Assembly: GCF_011046735.1 (NCBI RefSeq)
Contig: NZ_CP049258.1
Coordinates: forward strand, 744,001 to 808,000
Origin: Nordella sp. HKS 07
GTDB lineage: Bacteria; Pseudomonadota; Alphaproteobacteria; Rhizobiales; Aestuariivirgaceae
Direction: 5' to 3'
Length of the DNA stretch: 64,000 bases
The translations under genes were made by a program, and so were the position numbers. Below, piece by piece: positions 7,189-15,581 of the stretch (its first letter is position 1; the number at the start of each line of letters is the position of its first letter). The notes beneath the pieces are model-generated. The model did no database searches. It was not told the origin of the DNA and saw nothing but the letters and a program-made list of their open reading frames with translations.

Positions 7189-10155
7189 ATGAGACGGCGA
7201 TTGGTAGTCTTCTGGCTTGCACTTGGCCTGTGGCTCACGGGCCTTGTCTGTCCTTGCCCGGCCCAGAACGCCTCACCACCCCCCAATATCCCTCTCCTCA
7301 CCCAACGCGCCCAGGCGGGTGATCCAGACGCCATGATCGCCCTCGGTGAGGCCTATTTGGATGGCAACGGGGTCAAGCGCGACCTCGATATGGCGATCAG
7401 GCTGTTCACTCCGCTCGCGCGGATCAATAATGCCAATGCCGTCTATCTGTTGAGCTTCGCGCTTCGGGAAAGAGGAAAACCGGGCGATCTCAACGATGCC
7501 CTGCGCCACGCCGTGACAGCGCTGAGCCTTGCGAGATACAGCAAGGAATCGAAATTTCTCGAAGCCAACATCCAGTCACAGCTCGGCTTCGTCTATGAAA
7601 GGCTTGGCCGCTACGAGGAAGCCATCGTGGCCTATGAAGCGGCCCGCAGCATCTTCGAACGCAAACTGGGGCCAAAGCATCCGCAGGTCGCGGGTGCTTA
7701 TATGAATCTCGCCAACGGCTTCGCCGGCGCAGGACGCCAGGAGGAGTCGCTGGCCGCGACGGAGAAGGCGTTGCGCCTCATCACCTTGCTCATGGGCGAT
7801 GAAAACGAATTAACGGCAAATCTTTATCAGAACAAGGCCGTCAGCCTCATCGCCCTGGCGCGCTACGGCGAGGCATTGAATGCCCTGGATCAGGCCCAGG
7901 CCATTTATGTGAAATTGGGCGGTCCGGAATCCTCAAAGGTGGCCGATACCCTCCGTAACCGGAGCCGCGCCTTTAACCTTCTCAGCCGCAATCAAGAGGC
8001 CGTCGAAGCGGCGCAGGCCGCACTGACCCTCTACACCAAGTCCTCCTCGCCGGATGGCCTCACTCTTGCCGCGGCTCATGGCGTACTGGGGCTCGCCTAC
8101 CAAGGGCTTCGCCGTTACGCCGAGGCGCGCGTAGAATACCGCGCCGCCATCGCGATATTGCAAGTCAATCATAGCCCTAACTCCGTTGAGATGATCCATC
8201 CGCTCATTAATCTGGGCAACGTGGACGACGATCTCAAACAATTCGAAAGCGCTCTCACCTACTATCAAAAGGCATTCGAGATCATCCTCGATGCCTACGG
8301 TCCCGATCACGCCGAAACCGCCACCATGCTCGGTCGCCTCGGCAACACGTCGTTCAAGCTCAAGCGCTATGATACCGCCCTCGATTATGGACTCGAGGCG
8401 TTGCTCATTCAAACCGGCGCACTCGGCACCGATGTTGACAGCCAGCGCTACACCTACCGGATGCTGGCGCGAACTCTCTCAGCCACGAACAACAGGACGA
8501 CGGCCATCTTCTTCGCCAAGCTGGCCGTCAATGCACATCAGGATGTTCGCGCGCGAAATTCAAAACTGTCGGATGAACTGCGCGCTACGCTGGGCCGGAG
8601 TTTTCAACCTTCTTATTATCTGTTGTCGGACCTGTTGTTGGACGACGGCCAGTTCTCGGAAGCACAGTTCGTGGGCGGTCTGCTCAAACAGCAGGAATTC
8701 TACGAATTCACCCGCAGTCTAGGCGGTCGTTCGCCGACCAATCGAGACATTGAGCCGGGCACCCTTCGTCCCACCGAGGCTGAACTGAAATTCTGGGCGG
8801 ACCTGCAGATGTCCATGGCGCCCGCCCTCAAAATCGCCGCCGATATGCGCGATTTGAGCGCTGCGCGGGAGGCGACGGGAGCGGCCTCGCTCGAAGATCA
8901 GGCTCGGATGCAGGAACTTAAGGGCAAACGTAGTGAAGCCATACGGGTTTTCCTCGCATCCGCGCGCAATCTCATCGATCGCGTCGAATTCGATAAACGA
9001 CAGCAGCAGCAGACAGCATTCGTCTACGGAGAACACTACGCTGAGAAGATTCAGGCGGACTTGCGCTCCATGCCGAGCAATACCGTGCTCTTGCAGATCA
9101 TGAGCCTTGATGACGAACTACATCTCTTCGCAAGCAGCGCAGGACGACAAACGATCTACCGCAAGATATCGGTCAGTCGTTTGGAGCTCGCCGGCAAAGT
9201 GTCAGCGGCCATTGCCGCCGTAAGGAACCGGGGCGATGATGCTCCCGCCCAACTGGCCGCTCTCTATGATCTGCTCATCAGGCCAATTCGATCGGATATC
9301 GACGCAGCTGTCTCACGAGGCGACGCGGACGTCCCGGTTCTTCTTCTCGATCTGTCGGGCTTCCTGCGCTATGTGCCATACGCGGCGCTCTATGACGGTC
9401 GGCATTATCTCGTCGAGGACTTCGCTCTGGCACTCTACAATCCGGCCAGTCCGATAAAATTTGCGGCCATGAGCCGTGACAAGATCAAGGGAGCCGGTTT
9501 CGGCGTCACGCGGCCATTTCCCGGCTTCGCGGCTTTGCCGGGAGCCGCCCGCGAACTCGACTCGGTATTCAAGATCATCGGCGGCAAGCCGAAGCTCGAT
9601 GACGCCTTCACCGAAAGAAGCCTGGCAACAGCGCTCTCGACGAAAACGCAGATCCTTCACATTGCAAGCCACTTCCGGTTCCGTCCCGGCAATGAGAACA
9701 ACTCCTATCTGCTTCTGGGAAATGGCGATGGGCTGACCTTGGCTCAATTGCGCACGCAGAAGCAGTACAGTTTTCGGGGCACCGATCTCATTACGCTGTC
9801 GGCTTGCGACACGGCCATTGGCGGCGGAGCCGAAGGCGAGGAGATCGAAAGCTTCGGCATGCTCGCGCAATCCAAAGGCGCTTCCGCGGTGATGTCTACG
9901 CTCTGGCAGATCGCCGACGAATCGACGGCAGTCCTTATGACCGACTTCTATGATGGGCTCATCAAGCAGGGCCTGGACAAAGCCCACGCCTTGCGGCACG
10001 CGCAGCTCACGCTGATCCGGGGAGAGACAGAGCCACTAACACAAGCCAGTCGCGCGATGACGGTCATTGAAGATACGAGCAGCGAAACGGCAACGGTGCC
10101 CACCGCGCATCCCTACTTCTGGTCGGCCTTCATCCTGATGGGGAACTGGATGTAA
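7189..10155 (+). CDS. secreted Sel1/TPR protein with C-terminal CHAT protease-like domain
   Basis: I choose the ATG at 7189 because it is followed at once by a signal peptide (VVFWLALGLWLTGLVC, cleaved near PAQ), giving 988 residues. Sel1-type repeats lie at about 40-95 (DPDAMIALGEAYLDGNGVKR). About eight TPR units follow at 110-430, then a helical linker. The CHAT domain occupies about 690-985. Its caspase-like dyad is visible as His828 (HIASHF) and Cys873 (LSACDTA), so the fold looks catalytically intact. CHAT domains are caspase-family peptidases found in bacterial signalling and defence. An exported version presumably acts in the periplasm or at the surface. It overlaps the convergent ABC1 gene by 26 bases. 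No dedicated substrate gene is seen nearby. Confidence 0.9.
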   Translation: MRRRLVVFWLALGLWLTGLVCPCPAQNASPPPNIPLLTQRAQAGDPDAMIALGEAYLDGNGVKRDLDMAIRLFTPLARINNANAVYLLSFALRERGKPGDLNDALRHAVTALSLARYSKESKFLEANIQSQLGFVYERLGRYEEAIVAYEAARSIFERKLGPKHPQVAGAYMNLANGFAGAGRQEESLAATEKALRLITLLMGDENELTANLYQNKAVSLIALARYGEALNALDQAQAIYVKLGGPESSKVADTLRNRSRAFNLLSRNQEAVEAAQAALTLYTKSSSPDGLTLAAAHGVLGLAYQGLRRYAEARVEYRAAIAILQVNHSPNSVEMIHPLINLGNVDDDLKQFESALTYYQKAFEIILDAYGPDHAETATMLGRLGNTSFKLKRYDTALDYGLEALLIQTGALGTDVDSQRYTYRMLARTLSATNNRTTAIFFAKLAVNAHQDVRARNSKLSDELRATLGRSFQPSYYLLSDLLLDDGQFSEAQFVGGLLKQQEFYEFTRSLGGRSPTNRDIEPGTLRPTEAELKFWADLQMSMAPALKIAADMRDLSAAREATGAASLEDQARMQELKGKRSEAIRVFLASARNLIDRVEFDKRQQQQTAFVYGEHYAEKIQADLRSMPSNTVLLQIMSLDDELHLFASSAGRQTIYRKISVSRLELAGKVSAAIAAVRNRGDDAPAQLAALYDLLIRPIRSDIDAAVSRGDADVPVLLLDLSGFLRYVPYAALYDGRHYLVEDFALALYNPASPIKFAAMSRDKIKGAGFGVTRPFPGFAALPGAARELDSVFKIIGGKPKLDDAFTERSLATALSTKTQILHIASHFRFRPGNENNSYLLLGNGDGLTLAQLRTQKQYSFRGTDLITLSACDTAIGGGAEGEEIESFGMLAQSKGASAVMSTLWQIADESTAVLMTDFYDGLIKQGLDKAHALRHAQLTLIRGETEPLTQASRAMTVIEDTSSETATVPTAHPYFWSAFILMGNWM

Positions 10156-11500
10156 GCTCCGCCGCGGCGAGCGCCGCGCCCTGCCGCGCCGCGACGCCTT
10201 CGACGCTGAAGCCTTCCAGCGCCTCATTGAACAGCCGGTAGAAATTGAGCTCGGCGCGCAGATGGATGAACACCCCGCCGAGCCCGATGGCCGCACGGTC
10301 CATGAATACGAATTCGCGCGGTACCTTGACCGGCCCTTTCTCCTTCAACGCCTGATGCACCGTGAAGGCCTGGCGGCGGCCATATTCGGCGGGCGACACG
10401 CCATCGGCGATGGCGCGCACCCGATCTTCCATCAGGGGACCGTAGATGAAGCGGGCCCAGATATTCAGGATGTCGATCAGCTCGTTGCTGAGCCCCTGGA
10501 AGCCCCAGGTCTCATAGGCATGCACGACGCGGGCCTGGTCGTTGGCGAGGAGCCCGCGATAAAGATCTACAACGCCCTCGACAAAGCGCGGCGGGAAGAT
10601 GCGGATACAGCCGTAATCGAGGAGGTTGAGGCCGTTGGGCATGCCCGTGCGATCGAGCGACGCCGAGTAGTTGCCGAGATGCGGATCGCCGTGAATCACG
10701 CCATGGCCGCAGAAGGGCGTCCACCAGGCCTCGAAGAGATGGCGGGCGAGGAGATTGCGCGTGTCGAGACCATGCTCCTTGAATTCGAGCAGCTTGCGAC
10801 CTTCGAGCCAGCCCATGGTGATAAGCCGGCGCGTCGACAACTGCGCCTCGACTTGCGGTACATGGATGGTCGGATGGTCTTTGAGGATCTCTGTATAGAG
10901 ACGGATGTGTTTCGCCTCGCGGACATAATCGAGCTCTTCGCGCAGGCGCGCCGCGATTTCCTCGCCGATCTCGCTCGTATCGATCACCGGCGACATGCGC
11001 CGGTGCAGCGCGAAGATGATGTTGAGCTGCTTGAGATCCGCCTCGACGGCCGAATCCATGTCGGGATATTGCAGCTTGCAGGCGAGCGGCCGTCCGTCAT
11101 GCGATGATGCGCGATGGACCTGGCCGAGGGAGGCCGCATGCGCCGCCTCATGCGAAAAATCCGCGAAGAGCTTTCGCCAGTCGGAACCGAGCTCCGCAGC
11201 CATCCGGCGCTTAACGAAAGCCCAGCCCATGGCGGGCGCCTGCGACTGGAGCTGAGCCAGCTCGGCGGCGTAGGCCGCCGGCAGGGCATCCGGAATGGTG
11301 GCGAGAAGCTGCGCCACCTTCATCAGCGGGCCTTTGAGCTGGCCTAGCGCCTCGGCGAGCAACTGGCCTTCTGCGGCCGTGCCCCGTTCGCCGCCGAGTA
11401 GCCGGCCGGCGGCGATGCGGGCGACGGCGCCGCCCACCCCCGTTCCGACATTGGCGTAGCGGAGCAGTCGTCCGGTCAGGCTGTTTTCGTCGTCCGCCAC
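10130..11500 (-). CDS. ABC1 (AarF/UbiB) family atypical kinase
   Basis: This 456-residue protein belongs to the ABC1/ADCK/UbiB family of protein-kinase-like ATPases, often linked to isoprenoid quinone metabolism. Residues about 50-58 hold the family's KxGQ-type helix, here MKVAQL with Ala in place of Gly. The Ala-rich loop follows (HAASLGQVHRA, about 110), then the nucleotide lysine (ACKLQYPDMD). The catalytic loop is GHGVIHGDPHLGNYSA and the metal-binding motif is LLDYGCIR. It reads towards the CHAT gene and their ends overlap. Unlike UbiB it lacks C-terminal membrane helices, so it is nearer to the ADCK3/4-like soluble group. The exact role is unknown. Confidence 0.88.
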   Translation of the reverse strand: MADDENSLTGRLLRYANVGTGVGGAVARIAAGRLLGGERGTAAEGQLLAEALGQLKGPLMKVAQLLATIPDALPAAYAAELAQLQSQAPAMGWAFVKRRMAAELGSDWRKLFADFSHEAAHAASLGQVHRASSHDGRPLACKLQYPDMDSAVEADLKQLNIIFALHRRMSPVIDTSEIGEEIAARLREELDYVREAKHIRLYTEILKDHPTIHVPQVEAQLSTRRLITMGWLEGRKLLEFKEHGLDTRNLLARHLFEAWWTPFCGHGVIHGDPHLGNYSASLDRTGMPNGLNLLDYGCIRIFPPRFVEGVVDLYRGLLANDQARVVHAYETWGFQGLSNELIDILNIWARFIYGPLMEDRVRAIADGVSPAEYGRRQAFTVHQALKEKGPVKVPREFVFMDRAAIGLGGVFIHLRAELNFYRLFNEALEGFSVEGVAARQGAALAAAELTSSSPSG

Positions 11501-11520
11501 TTAAGGTCTCACCGATGAGA

Positions 11521-11559
11521 TGAAATACCCTCGCCCCCCACGGGGGAGAGGGTATTTGG
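11521..11559 (-). terminator. strong hairpin terminator after pepF
   Basis: A near-perfect inverted repeat has arms 11523-11532 and 11548-11557 (AAATACCCTC and GAGGGTATTT) with a C5/G5 inner stem. It ends just before the pepF stop on the transcribed strand. Only a short T run follows, so termination strength is inferred from the stem. Confidence 0.65.
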
Positions 11560-11560
11560 C

Positions 11561-13357
11561 TTATGCGCTGGCTTCCATCGCTTCGAGCTCGTCGATGAAG
11601 CCTTCAATGACCTTGAGCCCCTTCTGCCAGAAGCCAGGATCGCTGGCATCGAGGCCGAAGGGCTTCAGCAGCTCGCTGTGATGCTGGGTGCCGCCCGCTT
11701 TCAGCATGGCGAAATATTTCGCCTGGAAGCCTTCGGCGCTTTCCTGGTAGCGCGCATAGAGCGAGTTCACCAGGCAGTCGCCGAACGCATAGGCATAGAC
11801 ATAGAAGGGCGAGTGAATGAAATGCGAGATATAGACCCAGAACGTCTCGTAGCCTTCCGAGAAGGCGATGCCGGGCCCTAGGCTCTCGCTCTGCACCTCG
11901 AGCCACAGCGCATTGATCTGCTCGGCGGTGAGCTCGCCGTCCTTGCGCGCCGTGTGGATCTTGCGCTCGAACGTATAGAAGGCGATCTGGCGCACGACCG
12001 TGTTGAGCATGTCCTCGACCTTGGCGGCGAGCATGGCTTTGCGCTTCTTCGGATCCGTGGCTTCTTTGAGCAAGGCCTGGAAGGTAAGCATTTCGCCGAA
12101 GACGGAAGCCGTCTCGGCGAGCGTCAAGGGCGTCTGCGCCATGAGCGCGCCTTGCTCGGCAGCAAGCACCTGATGCACACCATGCCCAAGTTCATGGGCA
12201 AGCGTCATCACATCGCGCGTCTTGCCCATATAGTTGAGGAGCACATAGGGATGCGCCGAGGGCACGGTCGGGTGCGCGAAGGCGCCCGACGTCTTGCCCG
12301 GCCTGACCGGCGCGTCGATCCATTTTCTGTCGAAGAAGCGCCCGGCGATCTCCGCCATTTCCGGCGCGAAGCCCCTATAGGCATTGAGCACGGTCGCCTT
12401 GGCATCGTCCCAGGCAACTTCGCGTGTGTCCTCATGTGGCAAAGGGGCGTTGCGGTCCCAATGGGCGAGCTTGTCCTTGCCGAGCCATTTGGCCTTCATC
12501 TGATAGTAGCGATGCGACAGGCGCGGATAGGCGGCGCGCACCGCTTCGACGAGTGCGGCCACGACTTCGGGCTCCACCCGGTTCGACAGATGCCGTGCAT
12601 CGGCGATGTCCTTGAAACCGCGCCAGCGATCGGAGATATCCTTGTCCTTGGCGAGCGTGTTGGTGATGTGGGTGAAGAGCCGCATGTTCTTCTTGAAGGC
12701 CTGAGCCAGCGCATCGGCGCCCGCTTTGCGCTTCGCTTCGTCCGGATTCATCATCAGGGTCAGCGTCGGCTCGAGCGACAATTCCTCGCCGTCGACGGTG
12801 AAGCGCATCTCGGCGAGGCTTTCGTCGAACAGCCGGTTCCAGGCGGAATAGCCGGTCTGCGATTTCTCGAGGAACAGCTCCTCGATCTTGTCGTCGAGCT
12901 GATAGGGCTTTTCCTTGCGCAGATTGTCGATCCACGGCCGATAATGCGCCAGCGCCGGGATTTCGAGCTTTGCCGCCAGCTCCGCATCGGTGATCTTGTT
13001 GAGCTCCAGTTCGAAGAACAGGAGGATGGTAGAGATGTTGGTGAGGCTCGCGCTCACGTCACCGTAGAACTTCGCACGCTGCGGATCCGTGGTGTCGCCG
13101 ACATAATAAAGCTGCGCGTAGGAACCGGTGCGGCCGAGCAGATCACTCAGCTTCTCATAGGCTTCGATCGCCTTTGCCAGATCGCCCCCCGAAAGGCCGG
13201 CGAGCTTGCCCTTGTAGGTCTGTGCAAATCCCTTCGCATCCTCCTCGCCGCGCTGCATGTCCGAGGCGAAAGCCGGATCGGCGGGCGATGCGTAGAGATC
13301 GGCGAGATTCCATTCGGGCAACGGGCCCAGTTTTTTGGCTGTAGCGGCAGCGTCCAT
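11561..13357 (-). CDS. pepF: M3-family oligoendopeptidase F
   Basis: The 598-residue cytoplasmic metallopeptidase degrades oligopeptides. The zinc motif HELGH is at residues 388-392 (LAHELGHGVHQVLA). The third ligand region ETASVFGEML lies about 25 residues later, as expected for family M3. The N-terminal half holds the helical oligoendopeptidase F domain. The C-terminus carries the conserved stretch IHSPFYVYAYAFGDCL. The start MDAAATAKKLGPLPEWNLADL is typical, and the length matches the family. It is transcribed towards the ABC1 gene and separated from it by a hairpin. Confidence 0.93.
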   Translation of the reverse strand: MDAAATAKKLGPLPEWNLADLYASPADPAFASDMQRGEEDAKGFAQTYKGKLAGLSGGDLAKAIEAYEKLSDLLGRTGSYAQLYYVGDTTDPQRAKFYGDVSASLTNISTILLFFELELNKITDAELAAKLEIPALAHYRPWIDNLRKEKPYQLDDKIEELFLEKSQTGYSAWNRLFDESLAEMRFTVDGEELSLEPTLTLMMNPDEAKRKAGADALAQAFKKNMRLFTHITNTLAKDKDISDRWRGFKDIADARHLSNRVEPEVVAALVEAVRAAYPRLSHRYYQMKAKWLGKDKLAHWDRNAPLPHEDTREVAWDDAKATVLNAYRGFAPEMAEIAGRFFDRKWIDAPVRPGKTSGAFAHPTVPSAHPYVLLNYMGKTRDVMTLAHELGHGVHQVLAAEQGALMAQTPLTLAETASVFGEMLTFQALLKEATDPKKRKAMLAAKVEDMLNTVVRQIAFYTFERKIHTARKDGELTAEQINALWLEVQSESLGPGIAFSEGYETFWVYISHFIHSPFYVYAYAFGDCLVNSLYARYQESAEGFQAKYFAMLKAGGTQHHSELLKPFGLDASDPGFWQKGLKVIEGFIDELEAMEASA

Positions 13358-13380
13358 GATCCATCCATCCGATTGGCGTT

Positions 13381-13495
13381 AGATCACGATGAGTTTGGGT
13401 TGAATCAACCCAAACTCATAAAAGTGATCGCCTCATATATGTTAGCGCGGGATTTCTTGCGAAAAACCGGCATCCACTTTTTCGCATCCCGCGCT
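13381..13495. repeat. Hyphomicrobiales-type palindromic intergenic repeat
   Basis: Two parts are visible. The first is a perfect palindrome at 13389-13419 with 15-base arms (ATGAGTTTGGGTTGA). The second at 13444-13495 is bounded by AGCGCGGGA and TCCCGCGCT and contains GCGAAAAACCGG and ATCCACTTTTT. This architecture resembles the element at 26572-26674 and is common between genes in rhizobia-related genomes. The rest of the 394-base gap to 13751 holds no gene I can support. Confidence 0.65.
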
Positions 13496-13751
13496 GGTGC
13501 TCATATGGCCCATGCACGGGACCTCGGCAATAAGACGCGGGGAAACAAGCTGACGCTAGGCCACCTTCGAGGGCTCTGGACAAGCTCGAGAACTGTCCCC
13601 ATTCTCGCCATACCCTTAATCAGCCCTTTACCCTTCTTTGTCACAGTTCGACCGTGAAATTGGGGGGAAGCCAGAGATGCGGTTGGGCGCGCATCGTGAT
13701 CCGGCTTTTTGACCCGAGCGGCCATCGGATAATGAGTGGTGTCGGTCAGGC

Positions 13752-15248
13752 ATGTCAGCACGCGTTCTTATTGTTGAAGACGATCCCGCCCAGAGGCGCA
13801 TCCTCGAAGAGATGATGAAGCGCTTCGGGTTCGAAGCGGTGAGTGCCGAAAGCGGCGCCAAAGGCCTCGACATACTGAGCGGGCCGACAGGCGGCCAGCT
13901 CGAGCTTGTGATCCTCGACCTGATGATGCCGGGTATGGACGGGCTCGAATTCCTTGAGCGCATGGCGGGCGTGCGCGGCCATGTGCCGGTGATCGTGCAG
14001 ACGGCGCAGGGCTCCATCGAGACCGTCATCAAGGCGATGCGCGCCGGGGCGGATGATTTCGTGGTCAAGCCGATCTCGCCCGAGCGCCTGCGTGTCTCGG
14101 TGCAGAACCTGTTGAAGGTGAACGCTCTCACCGAGGAGGTGAAACGCCTCAACAAGAAGGTCGGTGGCGCCTTGACCTTCGACGACCTCATTGCCTCATC
14201 GGCCGCGATGGCGGGCGTCATCAGGCTCGGGCGCCGCGGCGCCCAGTCCAATATCCCGATTCTCATCGAAGGCCAGTCGGGTGTCGGCAAGGAGATCATC
14301 GCCCGCGCCATCCATGGCGAGAGTGAGCGGCGCGGCCGCAATTTCGTCGCCGTCAATTGCGGCGCCATTCCGGAAAACCTGGTAGAAAGCATCCTGTTCG
14401 GCCATGAGAAGGGCTCCTTCACCGGCGCCACCGCCAAACATATCGGCAAGTTCCAGGAAGCCGACGGCGGCACGCTCTTCCTCGACGAAGTGGCGGAACT
14501 GCCGCTCGACATGCAGGTGAAGCTGCTGCGCGCCATCCAGGAAGGCGAGATCGATCCGGTGGGGGCGCGCAAGCCCATGAAGATCAATATCCGGCTGATC
14601 TCGGCCACCAACCGTAACATGATCGAGATGGTCAAGGCCGGCCAGTTCCGCGAAGATCTCTATTATCGCCTGAACGTCTTCCCGGTCATGGTGCCGCCGC
14701 TCAAGGACCGCAAGGACGACATCCCGGCCCTGGTAAATCATTTCATTACCCGCTTCGCCGCCGAGGAAGGCCGCAAGGTGCATGGCATCGATCCGCAAGC
14801 GCTGGCGATGCTGCAGCTCTACAGCTGGCCGGGCAATGTCCGCCAGCTTGAGAACACCGTGTTCCGTGCCATTGTCCTGTGCGAAGGCGACATCCTCGAA
14901 ATCCAGGACTTCCCGCAGATTGCCTCGCTGGTCGAGGGCTATGAGGTGAAGATCCCGGAACTGCCCGCAACGCCGGCGGCCGCCGCGCCGGCCGCCGCCG
15001 GCCCCTCGCGCTCGACCGGCTCGGTCATCTCCGACGGCATGGCGATCGGTATCCCCGCGGTGACCGACGGCGGCCATATCCGCAAGCTCGAGGAGATCGA
15101 AGCCGACATGATTCGCCTGGCGCTCCATCGCTATCGCGGCCAAATGTCGGAAGTCGCGCGCAAACTCGGGATCGGCCGTTCCACCCTGTACCGCAAGATG
15201 CGCGATCTGGGCCTCGAGGACGGCGAGAACGGACGCTCGACTGGCTAG
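13752..15248 (+). CDS. sigma-54-dependent response regulator (NtrC family)
   Basis: This 498-residue activator has three parts. The receiver domain (1-120) has phospho-acceptor Asp56 (VILDLMMPGMDG) and the conserved Lys near 107. The AAA+ domain (about 145-375) has Walker A (GQSGVGKE) and Walker B (GGTLFLDEVAEL). The C-terminal Fis-type helix-turn-helix lies at about 455-490 (MSEVARKLGIGRSTLYRKM). An Ala/Pro linker joins the last two. The sigma-54-contacting loop reads GSFTGA rather than the usual GAFTGA. No histidine kinase gene is adjacent, so it is an orphan regulator. Targets are unknown; the two cell-wall genes downstream are candidates only by position. Confidence 0.93.
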   Translation: MSARVLIVEDDPAQRRILEEMMKRFGFEAVSAESGAKGLDILSGPTGGQLELVILDLMMPGMDGLEFLERMAGVRGHVPVIVQTAQGSIETVIKAMRAGADDFVVKPISPERLRVSVQNLLKVNALTEEVKRLNKKVGGALTFDDLIASSAAMAGVIRLGRRGAQSNIPILIEGQSGVGKEIIARAIHGESERRGRNFVAVNCGAIPENLVESILFGHEKGSFTGATAKHIGKFQEADGGTLFLDEVAELPLDMQVKLLRAIQEGEIDPVGARKPMKINIRLISATNRNMIEMVKAGQFREDLYYRLNVFPVMVPPLKDRKDDIPALVNHFITRFAAEEGRKVHGIDPQALAMLQLYSWPGNVRQLENTVFRAIVLCEGDILEIQDFPQIASLVEGYEVKIPELPATPAAAAPAAAGPSRSTGSVISDGMAIGIPAVTDGGHIRKLEEIEADMIRLALHRYRGQMSEVARKLGIGRSTLYRKMRDLGLEDGENGRSTG

Positions 15249-15581
15249 CGCCAGCCGGCAGGACCAGCATCAGAACGCCCGCTAACCATATGATTCAATT
15301 TGGATTATTATCCAAGTTCGTAACGTTCTAGAGTGATCGCGACCCGATCAACGCGTCGTTGCGGCAAAAACGTAACAGTTTTTCTTTTATGCAACCAAGT
15401 GGCCCCTCGACCGTTGAAATGCCATGAAGGCACGTTTAGCTAGGTCAACCGCCTCGGGCTGGGGCGAGCTAGGTGATAGACGTGATCGGATTGCCGAGAT
15501 TTGCGGGTAAAGGGAAGGAAACCCGGTACCCGCTTTTCCGGATCGCGCGCTGAGGCGGCAACTTATGGGAGTGTTCCGACT
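15249..15581. other. intergenic region with an operator-like palindrome
   Basis: There is no gene in this 333-base gap. A 16-base palindrome at 15300-15315 (TTGGAT-TATT-ATCCAA) lies in an AT-rich patch and could be a regulator site or part of a promoter for the L,D-transpeptidase gene. No convincing -24/-12 sigma-54 promoter was found. Confidence 0.4.

Noticed and set aside
15390-15430. A -24/-12 sigma-54 promoter upstream of the L,D-transpeptidase gene
   Set aside because: A TGGC and a later TTG are present, but the spacing between the GG and the expected GC is wrong and the GC is missing.
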